This document shows, in pieces, positions 33,373 through 42,955 of a stretch of DNA of 64,000 bases; within the stretch, counting starts at the first letter, position 1; each line of letters starts with the position of its first letter. The DNA comes from Streptomyces tsukubensis (GTDB lineage Bacteria; Actinomycetota; Actinomycetes; Streptomycetales; Streptomycetaceae): NCBI RefSeq assembly GCF_009296025.1, contig NZ_CP045178.1:8184001-8248000 (forward strand), given 5' to 3'. The translations under genes were made by a program, and so were the position numbers. Below the pieces are notes generated by a model that made no database searches, was not told where the DNA came from, and worked only from the letters and a program-made list of their open reading frames with translations.

Positions 33373-35349
33373 TCAGCGCGCGGAGGTCGTCACCCGCACA
33401 TCGGCGGCCCGTACGTACGCCACCCGATGGCCGAACTGGATCTCGTAGTACACGTCCTTGCCGCGCACCACCGTGTGACCCGCGGTGTCGAAGGTCGGGG
33501 CGTAGAAGTACTCACCGGGCACGCGCTCGCCCACCGTGTACCGCTGGCCCGCGAGGAGCTTGTACGGGAGCGCCGACACCGTCTGGACCGGCACGCCGGT
33601 CGGATAGGCGTCCTTCTCCGGATAGGCGCGGCCGTACACCGGCACCTCGCTCCTCCCCGCCTTGGGCGTCACGACGAGGCCTGCCGCGTTCAGCGCCGTC
33701 GGCCTGGAGCGCGGGTTCTCGAACCACGCCTTCTGCCCGAGATACCAGATCGCCGTCCAGTCGCCCCGCTGCCCGGCGACCGCGTACTGCTGCCCGGTGG
33801 AGATCCGTGAGCCGACGTCGTTCACGTCGGTCGTCGACTCCTCGCCGCCGGGCCGAAGGCCGATGTCCTTGAGCAGCGGAGCGTCCTCGCGGGGCGCCGT
33901 GCGCAGCCGGACCTCGCTGGAGCCGTGCGCGGCACACGGATCGCCCGCCTTGACACAGCCCGTGTACACCGGGCGGTTCGAGGTGAACTTCGGGTCCACC
34001 GTCACCAGACCGCCGTCCTTGCCCGCCGTCCGGTGGAACGGCTTGCCCATCAGGGCGAAGTAGTGATCCCAGTCCCAGTAGGGTCCGGGGTCGGTGTGCA
34101 TCGCGGGGATGCCCGCCGTGGTGGTGGCGGGAACATTGTCGTGCCCCAGGATGTGCTGCCGGTCGAGCCGGATGTCGTACTTCCGCGCCAGATAGGTCAC
34201 GAGCCTGGCGGACGAGCGGTACATCGCCTCGGTGAACCAGGCGTCGGGCGAGGTCAGGAACCCCTCGTGCTCCACACCGATCGACTTCGCGTTGATGTAC
34301 CAGTTGCCCGCGTGCCAGCCGACGTCCTTGGTGGGCACGTGCTGCGCGATGTGCCCGTCGGTGGAGCGCAGCGAGTAGTGCCAGGAAACGTACGTCGGGT
34401 CCTGTACCAGCTTGAGCGTGGTGTCCCAGTCCGCCTCGGTGTCGTGGATGACGATCGAGTCGACAGTCTGGTCATTCGGGCGGTCGGCCTTGTCGTGGTT
34501 GCCGTAGTCGCCGTCGCCGAACTCCTCGTACGGCGCGGGCACCCACTCGCACGACACGGTCCTCGGGCACTCGGTCGCACCCTTGTCCGCCTCGCGCAGC
34601 CCCATGCCGCGCAACTGCGCGGGCCGCGGTGACACCTTGGGGACGGCCGCCAGCGCGATCCGCTCGCCCGTGTCCGTGGTGCGGTGCTCGCCGCTCTCGA
34701 TGACGGCGAAGACGTCCTGCGCGTACGAGGCGGCCGTCGCGTCGTCGTCGGCGCCCGAGAAACGAGCCACCGCCCCGAACCAGTCGGCCGGATCCGCGCT
34801 CAGCGCGCGACCGGCCTTCCGCTGCGCCGCGGCCAGCAGCGCGGCTCCGCCCCGTACGTTCGCCGTGGCGTCGTCGCGCAGCTTCGCCTCGGGGATGCCG
34901 GACAGTGTCGCGGCGCGAGGCAGCGTCTTGAGCCGCGCGGGCAGCTCCGAGGAAGCCGGCACCGGGCTGTCGGGTACGAGGGCGGGCCGTGAACCGTCAC
35001 CTCGCGCGTCCTCGGAGCCCGCACCGTGATGCGGGGCCGACGCCAGCGCGGTACGGGCGTCGGTGAGATGCATGGGGCCGTACCCGCCGCTCACACTCGG
35101 CGCGCCCTGGTGGGAGTCCCACCGGGACTGTAGATACGAGACACCGAGCAGCACGCTCCGGGGGACGTGGTACTCGGCGGAGGCCGACCTGAAGGCGTCC
35201 TGCAGCCGCGTCGACGGTTCGGGAGCGGCGGCGCCCGAGGCCGAGGCCGCGAGCAGCGGCAGCAGGAGTGCGGACGACGCGAGCGTCGCGGCCGCCCGGC
35301 GGCCGCGTCTGTGCGCGACGGCAGGACGGACGGTGTGGGATCCTCGCAA
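33373..35349 (-). CDS. Secreted N-acetylmuramoyl-L-alanine amidase with lytic-transglycosylase-like domain
   Basis: This 658-residue exported cell-wall hydrolase has a TTG start at 35349 with GGAGG five bases upstream. An Arg-rich signal peptide with a hydrophobic core (TLASSALLLPLLAASASG) follows. Residues about 45-230 resemble a lysozyme-like/SLT fold (SAEYHVPRSVLLGVSYLQS, GGYGPMHL). Residues about 290-450 are an Amidase_2/PGRP domain with VIHDTEADWD, VSWHYSL, VGWHAGNW and HILGHDNVPA, supplying zinc ligands. The C-terminal 200 residues are probably SH3-like wall-binding modules. It would cut the stem peptide from muramic acid. An in-frame start further upstream would destroy the signal peptide, so TTG is favoured. 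Confidence 0.9.
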   Translation of the reverse strand: MRGSHTVRPAVAHRRGRRAAATLASSALLLPLLAASASGAAAPEPSTRLQDAFRSASAEYHVPRSVLLGVSYLQSRWDSHQGAPSVSGGYGPMHLTDARTALASAPHHGAGSEDARGDGSRPALVPDSPVPASSELPARLKTLPRAATLSGIPEAKLRDDATANVRGGAALLAAAQRKAGRALSADPADWFGAVARFSGADDDATAASYAQDVFAVIESGEHRTTDTGERIALAAVPKVSPRPAQLRGMGLREADKGATECPRTVSCEWVPAPYEEFGDGDYGNHDKADRPNDQTVDSIVIHDTEADWDTTLKLVQDPTYVSWHYSLRSTDGHIAQHVPTKDVGWHAGNWYINAKSIGVEHEGFLTSPDAWFTEAMYRSSARLVTYLARKYDIRLDRQHILGHDNVPATTTAGIPAMHTDPGPYWDWDHYFALMGKPFHRTAGKDGGLVTVDPKFTSNRPVYTGCVKAGDPCAAHGSSEVRLRTAPREDAPLLKDIGLRPGGEESTTDVNDVGSRISTGQQYAVAGQRGDWTAIWYLGQKAWFENPRSRPTALNAAGLVVTPKAGRSEVPVYGRAYPEKDAYPTGVPVQTVSALPYKLLAGQRYTVGERVPGEYFYAPTFDTAGHTVVRGKDVYYEIQFGHRVAYVRAADVRVTTSAR

Positions 35350-35587
35350 TGCAGCCTCCTGAGGGCGATGTGCGCGATGGAGCCGGCGGGGCCGAACGTG
35401 CCAGTGGTACCGGCTGGCCGACGATCCGTCAATCATGCCCGGAGGGCGGGTTTCGCAAGTCAACGCGGGTGCCACCGGACGGTACGGCTCATTCCGCGCG
35501 GCGATCGAAACCGCTGTGCGATCGAAACCGCCTTGGCGTTCGAGACCGTGTGGCGTGCCCGCCGTGCAGGGGGCGTTCCCCCGGACG

Positions 35588-35629
35588 CACCGGGGCCCGC
35601 GACGCGGGATGCGTCGCGGGCCTCCGGTG
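35588..35629 (-). terminator. Strong stem-loop downstream of APH-like gene
   Basis: CACCGGGGCCCGCGACGC (35588-35605) pairs with GCGTCGCGGGCCTCCGGTG (35611-35629) with one bulge and a five-base loop, about 35 bp after the phosphotransferase stop in its direction of transcription. The remaining gap 35350-35664 (315 bp) shows no gene and should carry the amidase promoter. Confidence 0.75.
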
Positions 35630-35664
35630 GAACGAACGGCCGAGCGGTCGGGCGGAGCGGTGAA

Positions 35665-36798
35665 TCAGCGGGTGCCGACCGCCGCCCTGACGGCCCTGCG
35701 GGCCATCGCGCAGTCGTCGTGCAGACGTCGCAGCAGCAGGCGCTGCTCCTCGCCGGGGGCGAGCGCGCCCGCGGCGGCGCCGGGGGCGAGCGGCGTCCTG
35801 TCGTGCATGGTGCGCCGCACCGCACTCTCGTAGGTACGGATCTCCCGGGTCAGGATGAGCATCAAGTTGACCAGGAAGGCGTCACGCGCCGCCGGTCCCG
35901 CCTGCTGCGCGAGCTGACTGATCTGCCTGCGCACGTCGGGCGCGTCACCCAGCACCGTCCACAGCGTCGCGAGGTCGTACCCCGGCAGGTACCAGCCCGC
36001 CTGGTCCCAGTCCACCAGCACAGGACCCGAGGGCGAGAGGAGCATGTTCGAAAGGAGCGCGTCCCCGTGGCAGAACTGGCCCATGCCCTGACGGCCCGAG
36101 GAGGCGGCGATGCCGTGCATCAGCTTCTGCAGGTCACCCAGGTCCCGGTCGGTCAGCAGCCCCAAGTCGTGGAAGCGGGAGATACGCGTGGCGTAATCGA
36201 GCGGCGAGCCGAACATTCCCGCCGGTGGCCGCCAGGCGTTGAGGCGGCAGACGGCGCCGAGTGCGGCACGCACATCGGCCCGGGGGGGCGCCTGGATCGG
36301 GTGACGTTGGAGGGCGATGGGCCGGCCCGGCGCCCGTTCGAGCACCAGCGTGCCGTTGTCGGGGTCCGCGGCGATCAGCCGTGGGGCCCTGACCGGCGGA
36401 CGGTGCCGTACGAACGACCGGTAAGCGGCTATTTCGTGCCGGATGTGCTCGGCCCACGCGGGAGTCTGTTCCACTAAGCACTTGGCGACAGCGGTGGAGC
36501 GGCCCGCCGTACCGACGATCAGTACGGAACGTCCGCTCCTTCGCAGTACCTGCACCGGGTGGAACTCGGGACAGACCCGGTGCACCGAGGCGATGGCCGA
36601 GCGCAGCAGCGCGCCCTGCGGCCCCGACAGATCCAGTCTGCCGCTGAGCTGCTGAGCACCGGCGCCGGGCGTTCGCCGCCCCCGGCCGGCGAACGGCGCG
36701 CTCGCGGTTCGTGCCGGGTCCAGATAAGGACCGGCGCCCGGCGGGCGTACACGGGGCGGCCGAGGTGGGGCGGACACGGAGGACGATGCTGTGTACAT
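35665..36798 (-). CDS. APH-fold phosphotransferase family protein
   Basis: This 377-residue protein starts at [12 protein letters not shown] (ATG at 36798, GAAGGGA about 11 bases upstream). A Pro-rich N-terminus of about 75 residues leads into an aminoglycoside-phosphotransferase/choline-kinase-like fold. The catalytic loop is [12 protein letters not shown], with His, Asp and Asn at HxDxxxxN spacing, and the metal motif VDWDQAG follows. It should phosphorylate a small molecule or act as a kinase-like protein. An antibiotic substrate is not indicated by context, since it is divergent from the NsdA/NsdB-type developmental regulator. Confidence 0.86.
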   Translation of the reverse strand: MYTASSSVSAPPRPPRVRPPGAGPYLDPARTASAPFAGRGRRTPGAGAQQLSGRLDLSGPQGALLRSAIASVHRVCPEFHPVQVLRRSGRSVLIVGTAGRSTAVAKCLVEQTPAWAEHIRHEIAAYRSFVRHRPPVRAPRLIAADPDNGTLVLERAPGRPIALQRHPIQAPPRADVRAALGAVCRLNAWRPPAGMFGSPLDYATRISRFHDLGLLTDRDLGDLQKLMHGIAASSGRQGMGQFCHGDALLSNMLLSPSGPVLVDWDQAGWYLPGYDLATLWTVLGDAPDVRRQISQLAQQAGPAARDAFLVNLMLILTREIRTYESAVRRTMHDRTPLAPGAAAGALAPGEEQRLLLRRLHDDCAMARRAVRAAVGTR

Positions 36799-37030
36799 GG
36801 GGTGGACAGATCCCTTCGTGTGCCTGTGAGTTGCGCGCCTGCCCGGCCCGGCGGCCGTACTCCACCCTGGGGAGTGATGAACCGTCGCCGGGTCGGGGTG
36901 GCGCATTCCTACCTGACACCGCACCTTCCGTGGCACACCATCTGGCGCACCCTGGCGAACCCTGGCGAATAGTCGCTCCACAACTGACGGACGGTTAGTG
37001 TCAAGTCAGCCGAGAACCTGGGGGCTTGAC

Positions 37031-38524
37031 GTGAGCGGACAACCCAACACCCGTCTTTCCGATCTGTTCGGCCTGGCCGGCTGGTCGAAGGGCGAACTCG
37101 CCAGACTCGTGAACAGGCAGGCGGCGGCCATGGGCCACCCCCAACTGTCCACGGACACCTCGCGGGTGCGGCGTTGGATCGATGTCGGGGAGATCCCGCG
37201 TGATCCGGTGCCGAGGGTGCTGGCGGCTCTGTTCACCGAGCGGCTCGGTCGTGTCGTGACCATCGAGGACCTCGGTCTGGTCCGGCGCGGGCGCGCGGGG
37301 AGACAGCACGCCGCCGGGAGTACGGAGAATCCCGACGGCGTGCCGTGGGCGCCCGAGCGGACGGCTGCGTTCCTCACCGAATTCACGGGAATGGATCTCA
37401 TGCTCAACCGACGCGGCTTGGTGGGTGCGGGCGCCGCGCTCGCCGCGGGATCTGCGCTCAGCAGCGCCATGCACGACTGGCTCCACACCGACCCTGTCCT
37501 CGCGGCCGACGCGCCACGTATCGGCGATCCGCTCCACGCCGATCCCGCGGGCTTCGACCGGTACGAGGCGGCCCCCATCGGATCCGAGGAACTCGACGAA
37601 CTGGAACGTTCCGTGGAGGTCTTCAGGGCCTGGGACGCGGCTCGCGGTGGTGGCCTGCAACGCAAGGCGGTGGTGGGCCAGCTCAACGAAGTGGGCGGCA
37701 TGCTCGCCTACCGTCACCCCGACCGTCATCAACGACGCCTGTGGGGCGTCGCCGCCAACCTCGCCGTACTCGCGGGGTGGATGTCCCACGACGTCGGACT
37801 CGAACCGACGGCACAGAAGTACTTCCTCATCGCTGCCCACGCGGCCCGTGAGGGCGGCGACCGGCCACGCGCGGGCGAGGCGCTGTCCAGGGCGGCCAGG
37901 CAGAAGGTCCACCTGGGACAGCCGGACGAGGCGCTCCACCTCATGAAACTCGCCAAGTCCGGCGCGGGGGACCAGGCCCAGCCCCGTACCCGCGCGATGC
38001 TGCACACCATCGAAGCGTGGGCCCAGGCCTCCATGGGCCGGGGACAGGCGATGCGCCGCACTCTCGGAGAGGCGGAGGAACTCTTCGTCTCCGCCAAGGG
38101 CGACGAGGAGCCGCTGAGCTGGATGCAGATGTTCGACGAAGCCGATCTGCGCGGTATGCAGGCCCTGGCCTATCGCACCCTCGCCGAGCACGACCCCTCG
38201 GCCGCACCCATCGCGGCGCGCCACGCCAAGGAGGCGTTGGAGTTGCGGGGTCCCATGAGGCAGCGGTCACAGATCTTCGACTACATCTCGCTGGCCTCGG
38301 CCTGCTTCATCGGCGACGACCCGGAACAGGCGGACAGGTACGCGCGACTGGCCCTGGTCTCGATGGGGGAGACGTCGTCCCAGCGGACCTGGGACCGGCT
38401 GCGGCAGATGTACCGGCTCACCGCCCAGTACTCCGGGTACCCGAAGATCGACGCCCTGCGCGAGGAGATCAAGGTGGCCCTGCCGAAGAGCAGGGGCAGG
38501 GGGGGCGGTACGGCTCCGGCCTGA
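37031..38524 (+). CDS. NsdA/NsdB-type regulator of differentiation, TPR-containing
   Basis: This 497-residue protein has the N-terminal domain typical of Streptomyces NsdA/NsdB proteins: LFGLAGWSKGELARLVNRQA, STDTSRVRRWIDVGEIPRDP and RLGRVVTIEDLGLV (about residues 8-85). It looks like a helix-turn-helix DNA-binding region. A Tat-like RR and alanine stretch near 135-150 is followed by helical TPR-like repeats to the end. NsdA and NsdB negatively affect sporulation and antibiotic production in S. coelicolor. I cannot say which paralogue this is. The GTG start lacks a strong ribosome binding site (GGGGG about seven bases upstream). It is divergent from the APH-like gene. Confidence 0.85.
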   Translation: MSGQPNTRLSDLFGLAGWSKGELARLVNRQAAAMGHPQLSTDTSRVRRWIDVGEIPRDPVPRVLAALFTERLGRVVTIEDLGLVRRGRAGRQHAAGSTENPDGVPWAPERTAAFLTEFTGMDLMLNRRGLVGAGAALAAGSALSSAMHDWLHTDPVLAADAPRIGDPLHADPAGFDRYEAAPIGSEELDELERSVEVFRAWDAARGGGLQRKAVVGQLNEVGGMLAYRHPDRHQRRLWGVAANLAVLAGWMSHDVGLEPTAQKYFLIAAHAAREGGDRPRAGEALSRAARQKVHLGQPDEALHLMKLAKSGAGDQAQPRTRAMLHTIEAWAQASMGRGQAMRRTLGEAEELFVSAKGDEEPLSWMQMFDEADLRGMQALAYRTLAEHDPSAAPIAARHAKEALELRGPMRQRSQIFDYISLASACFIGDDPEQADRYARLALVSMGETSSQRTWDRLRQMYRLTAQYSGYPKIDALREEIKVALPKSRGRGGGTAPA

Positions 38525-38573
38525 CCGGTTCAGGATCCGCTCGACTCGGGATCCGCCGATCGATATCGGGATC

Positions 38574-40007
38574 TCAGGATCCGATCATCGCGACGAGTAC
38601 ACAGGCGCCCTCCGTACGTCCCGAGGAGCCGAACTCCTCGACCACGGCGCGGACGCACTCCTGCGCGTCCCCGGCCTCGGCGAAGCGAGGCGCCAGACCG
38701 AGGAGCCGGGCGGGCGCGCGGTCGGGTGTCGGCAGGGCGCCGGACCTGGGGGCGAGCCCTTCGGTGTACAGCACCAGCAGGTCACCGGGGTCCACGTGCT
38801 CCTCGTCCTGGGTGTAGGTGGCTGTCGATGTCGCCCCGAGCAGTACGCCACGGGGCCGCGCCAGCGCGCGCCCCGTTCCGTCGCGGAACAGCAACGGGGC
38901 GGGGTGCCCGGCCTGCGCCCAGGACAGCACGCGGGTCGCCGGGTTGTACCGGCAGCAGACGGCACTGCCCAGCGCGGGCTGAGGGGAGGCGTCGAGGAGC
39001 TGATTGAGCCAGCCCACCAGATCGCCGGGGCGGGCGCCCGCGACCGCCATGCCACGTACGGCGCCGAGCACCGTCGCCATGCCCGAGACCACGGCGACCC
39101 CCTGCCCGGTGAGTTCGCCCACGCTGAGGAGCGTCTCGCCGGCCGGGAGTTCCACAGCGTCGTACCAGTGCCCGCCTCCGTCGGCGCCGTCCGGCGCGGG
39201 CAGGTGATGCGCCGCGAGGGAGAGCGCGTCGGGGCCGCCGCGCGGAAAGCGCAGCGGCCCGCGCCATCGGGGCAGTACGGTCTCCCGCACCTCGGCCGCC
39301 AGACGGCCCTCTCCGTGGGCGCGCCCCCGCTGGTTCCGCACAAAGTCGTGGACCGGGCCGACCGCGCGGCGGCTGCGACGGAGTTCGCTGACGTCCCGCA
39401 GCACGGCCCACATCGAGGCGGTGCCGCCGTCGGAGTCCAGGACCGGTTCGCCCAGCATGTGCACGGTCCGCACGGTGCCGTCCGAGCGTGCGACGCGGAA
39501 CTCGCCGTCGATCGGTCTCCCGTCGATCAGACAGCCCGTCACCATCGCCGTCAGCGCCGGCTGATCCTCGGCGAGGACGAGGGAGGGCAACTCGTCCAGG
39601 GTCGGCGGCGGGGTGCCGGGGTCGCGGCCGACGATCTGGTACAGCTCACCGGACCAGGTGACCTCGTCGTTGAGCAGATTCCATTCGGCGCTGCCCACTC
39701 GCCGGAGCAGTGATCCGGCGGGCGGCTCGGTGGCCCGGGGGAAAGCCGCCGACGGCGCGGTCGTGGCGGGCGGAGGGCCTGCCTGGAGCTGGGCGAGATG
39801 ACTGTCGAGATCGTCGAGCTGTTGCATGGCCAGCTCGCACAGGGCCTGCTGCCAGCGTCCGTGCGCGTCCCCTTCACCCCGCCCCGCCCCGCGCCGTACC
39901 GCGTCGACCTCCCCGCGAAGCACACGGGTCCGCGAGATCAGCGCGTCGACAGCGCCACACTCCGGCGACTGCGCGGCGGGGCGATCCGCGGACACGTGGG
40001 GCGGCAT
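38574..40007 (-). CDS. PAS-domain PP2C phosphatase (SpoIIE type)
   Basis: This 477-residue cytoplasmic phosphatase has a coiled N-terminal part, a PAS domain at about 120-225 (AEWNLLNDEVTWSGELYQIV, EFRVARSDGTVRTVHML) and a C-terminal SpoIIE/RsbU domain (HWYDAVELPAGETLLSVGEL, GHPAPLLFRDG, GDLLVLYTEGL). The usual GDVxGxG metal motif reads GELTGQG and the DWYD motif reads HWYD. Some metal-ligand positions are therefore altered and activity may be reduced. Such proteins dephosphorylate anti-anti-sigma factors in partner-switching stress or development pathways. The ATG at 40007 follows GGAGAACGTC. Confidence 0.9.
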   Translation of the reverse strand: MPPHVSADRPAAQSPECGAVDALISRTRVLRGEVDAVRRGAGRGEGDAHGRWQQALCELAMQQLDDLDSHLAQLQAGPPPATTAPSAAFPRATEPPAGSLLRRVGSAEWNLLNDEVTWSGELYQIVGRDPGTPPPTLDELPSLVLAEDQPALTAMVTGCLIDGRPIDGEFRVARSDGTVRTVHMLGEPVLDSDGGTASMWAVLRDVSELRRSRRAVGPVHDFVRNQRGRAHGEGRLAAEVRETVLPRWRGPLRFPRGGPDALSLAAHHLPAPDGADGGGHWYDAVELPAGETLLSVGELTGQGVAVVSGMATVLGAVRGMAVAGARPGDLVGWLNQLLDASPQPALGSAVCCRYNPATRVLSWAQAGHPAPLLFRDGTGRALARPRGVLLGATSTATYTQDEEHVDPGDLLVLYTEGLAPRSGALPTPDRAPARLLGLAPRFAEAGDAQECVRAVVEEFGSSGRTEGACVLVAMIGS

Positions 40008-40190
40008 GACGTTCTCCGATACGGGCACGGTACGACCGAGGACGACGGAAGGGTGGCGGTAAGGTCGGATATGACTGTCGCACAGGGCATATGGCGCTGT
40101 AAGGCGTTTGGCAAGACCCATGCCGTTTCTGCCCAAGGCATATGCGAGTCCTTGCGTCGGTGAGCGGGATGGTGGTCGGGGATGGCCGGG

Positions 40191-40385
40191 TCAGTCGCTC
40201 GGTTCTGTCGCCGCGCCGTTCGCCTGCCGTGACTCCACCCGCCTGCCCGGCACCAGTACGGCGAGCGTGCTACGGGCCTCGGACCGCAGTGTGCGGCGCC
40301 GGGCAAAGGTGGCGGTGAGAGCGAGGATCGAAACCGTGGCCCCGTAGAACACGGCGGCGACCGTCGAGAGGAGCCCGACCGTCAT
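40191..40385 (-). CDS. Small single-pass membrane protein
   Basis: This 64-residue protein has an N-terminal transmembrane helix (LLSTVAAVFYGATVSILALT, residues 4-23) and a basic cytoplasmic tail (ARRRTLRSEARSTL), so the N-terminus is outside by the positive-inside rule. The ATG at 40385 has AAGG upstream. I recognise no family. The size, hydrophobicity pattern and codon bias support a real small gene. Confidence 0.65.
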   Translation of the reverse strand: MTVGLLSTVAAVFYGATVSILALTATFARRRTLRSEARSTLAVLVPGRRVESRQANGAATEPSD

Positions 40386-40579
40386 CGGGCACGCACCTTT
40401 CTTCCCCCGTCCGGCCCGCCCGGCCACAGGCCGGGGGTGGGCGTTGATGCGTTGTCCGTTCACCCTACGCGTGCTGTCAACTCCCCCCCATGTGAAAGGA
40501 TTCGGCCCGCTGGAGGCCCGGCGGACGGCGGTCCGCGGATCACGGCCCACGGTTCTTCGCGGTCGTTTCCCGCGGCGCC

Positions 40580-40648
40580 GGTCAGCTCCGCGCCGGGGGC
40601 CCACGGTCAGCTCGGTGCCGGGGGCCCACGGTCAGCTCGGTGCCGAGG
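40580..40648. repeat. 25-bp tandem repeat at ligase gene end
   Basis: Copies start at 40580, 40605 and 40630 (GGTCAGCTC then CGCGCCGGGGGCCCAC or a close variant), the third partial. Each copy carries TCA, a minus-strand stop, and the most upstream copy supplies the ligase stop at 40632. Slippage would therefore not extend the protein, only the 3' untranslated region. Confidence 0.8.
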
Positions 40649-42173
40649 AACCCAGGACGGTGTCCACCGTGTCCGCCTGCGCGGCCGGCTTGTCCGGCCG
40701 GTAGCGGACCACTCGGGCGAACCGCAGGGTGACACCGGCCGGATACCGCGTGGAGCGCTGGAGCCCGTCGTAGGCGATCTCCACCACCAGTTCGGGGCGG
40801 ACCGTGACGACATGCCCGTTGTCGCCCATCGAGAGTTCGGTGAGGCGGTCCGTCTGCTCGCGCAGCATCGCGTCGGTCAGCCCCTTGAAGGTCTTGCCGA
40901 GCATCACGAAGGAGCCGTCATCGGCGCGGGCGCCGAGATGCAGGTTCGAGAGCTTGCCCGAACGCCGGCCGTGTCCCCACTCGGCTGCCAGGATCACCAG
41001 GTCCAACGTGTGGACGGGTTTCACCTTCAGCCACCCGGAACCACGCCGGCCCGCGCTGTAGGGCGCGTCGAGCGATTTCACGACGACCCCCTCGTGGCCG
41101 CGGTCCAGCGTTGACGCGTAGAACTCCTCCGCCGCCGTGGCCGCGCCGGGCAGAGCGGGATCGGGCACCTCGATCCTGCGCACTCGTAGCTCCGCCGGTG
41201 CCAGGCGGGCGAGTTCCGCGTGGCGCTCCCCGGCCGGCAGGTCGAGCAGGTCGTGGTCGTCGACGAGCAGGGCGTCGAAGAAGACCGTCGACAAAGGCAG
41301 GGCCTCCCGCGCCGCGGTCACGTCCAGGCGTGAGCCGACCCGCCCCGCGATGTCCTGGAACGTTCGTGGCCGGCCCGCCCCGTCGAAGCCGATCATCTCC
41401 CCGTCGAGCACGAAACGGTCCGAGCCGAGGGCGAGAGCGGCCTCCACCACCTCGGGCACCCTGGCCGTGATGTCGTCGAGGGTCCGGGTGTGGACGTGGA
41501 CCTCGCCGCCGTCCCTGTGCACCTGCACCCGTACGCCGTCCAGCTTCTCCTCCACCGCGCACGGCCCGAGCTTCGCCACTGCCTCCGCCACGGACTTCGC
41601 CGACTGCGCGAGCATCGGCTGCACTGGCCTGCCCACGGTGAGCCGGAACGCGTCCAGCGCGTCAGGTCCCTCCGCCAGCAGCGCCTCGGCCACGGCGGTC
41701 AGGGAGCCGCGCAGCATGACGGCGCGCCGCACCCCGGCGGCGGGGACGCCGACGGCGGCCGCGAGCCCCTCCACCGCCGCGGCGTCGAGTGCTCCTTGCC
41801 GCACCTCACCGCTCAGCAGACCGACGAGGAAGCGCTGTTCCTCGTCGGTGGCCGCGCCCAGCAGAGCCCCGACCCCGCGTCTGCGCTCGTCCTGGGAGCC
41901 CTTGCCGCCGACGGCGGCGAGTTCGGTGAGGGCCGTGTCCACGTCGCGGAGGGTCAGCGTCGGCTCGTCGGCGGGTTCCACGGAGTCGCGCAGCGTGCTC
42001 CATCCGATGCCGAAGCGCCCCTGGGGGAGCCTGCCCGCCAGATACGCGATGGCGAGCGGGGCGTCCTCGGCCTCGGCCTCCCTGAACAGACCGGCCAGCA
42101 GCGCGGTCTTCTCCGACCTGGCGGGCGTCGAGGCGACGGCCCTGGACACGTTCGCGACGGCTGCCAGCAGCAT
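40632..42173 (-). CDS. ATP-dependent DNA ligase
   Basis: This 513-residue nucleotidyltransferase-superfamily ligase seals nicks using ATP. An N-terminal DNA-binding domain covers about 1-185, then the adenylation domain with active-site Lys210 in EEKLDGVRV and motifs FVLDGEMIGFD, VFFDALLVD, EGVVVKSLDAPY and GWLKVKP. The OB-fold domain carries VVEIAYDGLQRST. The length is normal for the actinobacterial archaeal-type (LigB/LigC-like) ligase. I choose the ATG at 42173, with AGGA eight bases upstream and the family-typical MLLA start, over the ATG three codons earlier. It is probably involved in repair alongside the essential NAD-dependent ligase. Confidence 0.93.
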   Translation of the reverse strand: MLLAAVANVSRAVASTPARSEKTALLAGLFREAEAEDAPLAIAYLAGRLPQGRFGIGWSTLRDSVEPADEPTLTLRDVDTALTELAAVGGKGSQDERRRGVGALLGAATDEEQRFLVGLLSGEVRQGALDAAAVEGLAAAVGVPAAGVRRAVMLRGSLTAVAEALLAEGPDALDAFRLTVGRPVQPMLAQSAKSVAEAVAKLGPCAVEEKLDGVRVQVHRDGGEVHVHTRTLDDITARVPEVVEAALALGSDRFVLDGEMIGFDGAGRPRTFQDIAGRVGSRLDVTAAREALPLSTVFFDALLVDDHDLLDLPAGERHAELARLAPAELRVRRIEVPDPALPGAATAAEEFYASTLDRGHEGVVVKSLDAPYSAGRRGSGWLKVKPVHTLDLVILAAEWGHGRRSGKLSNLHLGARADDGSFVMLGKTFKGLTDAMLREQTDRLTELSMGDNGHVVTVRPELVVEIAYDGLQRSTRYPAGVTLRFARVVRYRPDKPAAQADTVDTVLGSSAPS

Positions 42174-42302
42174 GTCGTCCATCCTGCACGGCGCACCCGG
42201 GGGCCGCGACCGACCGGGGCCGGACGGCGGCCGGGTCTCGGCTGTTCCGCGGTCCCCGAGACGCACCTGTGGTGTGGTGTCCGCCGCCTCGCGAAGGCGC
42301 CA

Positions 42303-42929
42303 CTACCCGGGTGGGCGAGACAGGATGGCGTCCAGCCCGAAGGCGAAGCGGTCCTCGAAGGAGCCCGCGCGCAGGTGGTCCACGACCCGGTGCAGCGCCG
42401 GGTGTTCGTCGGAGGTCACCGCCCGGTTGAGGCGGTCGTCGTGCAGGTCGGGCGCGGACTGCTCCTCCTGCGCCAGTCCGAGGACGAAATAGTTGACCGT
42501 CCACGCCGTCCACGCCGCTTGCCGCTCGTCCGCCCCGGCCGCGATCAGTGCCTCGACGAGGTGGTCGGCGAAACGCAGGGTGTGTGGTTCGGCCGGATAG
42601 GTACCGGCCACCAGGGCGGCGCCGTCGCGGTGCGCGAGCAGCGCCCGCCGGTAGCGGCCGGACAGCTCCTGCGCCCGTGACAGGGCGTTCGCGGGGAGGG
42701 CGTCGTAGCCAACGGTGCCGAGCACGGTGTCGGCCATCAGATCCAGCATTCGGGCCTTGGTCTTCACATGCCACAGCACGGTGTTCATGCGGACTCCGAG
42801 GCGGTCGGCCACCGCTCGGGTCGAGAGTCCGTCCAGTCCTCGCTCCTCCAGCACCTGGAGCGCCGCGTCGATCACTGCCCCGCGGGTGAGCCGGTCCGTG
42901 GCGGCTTCTTTGACTTGCTTCTTGGTCAC
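42303..42929 (-). CDS. TetR-family transcriptional repressor
   Basis: This 208-residue regulator has an N-terminal helix-turn-helix (TRGAVIDAALQVLEERGLDG, then STRAVADRLGVRMNTVLWHV) and a TetR_C-type ligand domain. The helix 3 pattern LGVRMNTVLWHVKTK is that of the tetracycline-repressor subgroup. The GTG start at 42929 lies inside an operator-like sequence. It is divergent from the FAD monooxygenase at 42989, and both promoters sit between two near-identical palindromes, so it most likely represses both genes and responds to the monooxygenase substrate. Confidence 0.93.
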   Translation of the reverse strand: MTKKQVKEAATDRLTRGAVIDAALQVLEERGLDGLSTRAVADRLGVRMNTVLWHVKTKARMLDLMADTVLGTVGYDALPANALSRAQELSGRYRRALLAHRDGAALVAGTYPAEPHTLRFADHLVEALIAAGADERQAAWTAWTVNYFVLGLAQEEQSAPDLHDDRLNRAVTSDEHPALHRVVDHLRAGSFEDRFAFGLDAILSRPPG

Positions 42930-42936
42930 CGACCTA
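42922..42936. promoter_or_regulatory. Operator-like site O1 overlapping tetR start
   Basis: TTGGTCACCGACCTA differs from the perfect palindrome at 42956-42970 at two positions. It spans the tetR start codon. The centres of the two sites are 34 bp apart, just over three helical turns. Confidence 0.6.
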
Positions 42937-42955
42937 GTTTACTTCACGACAGACA

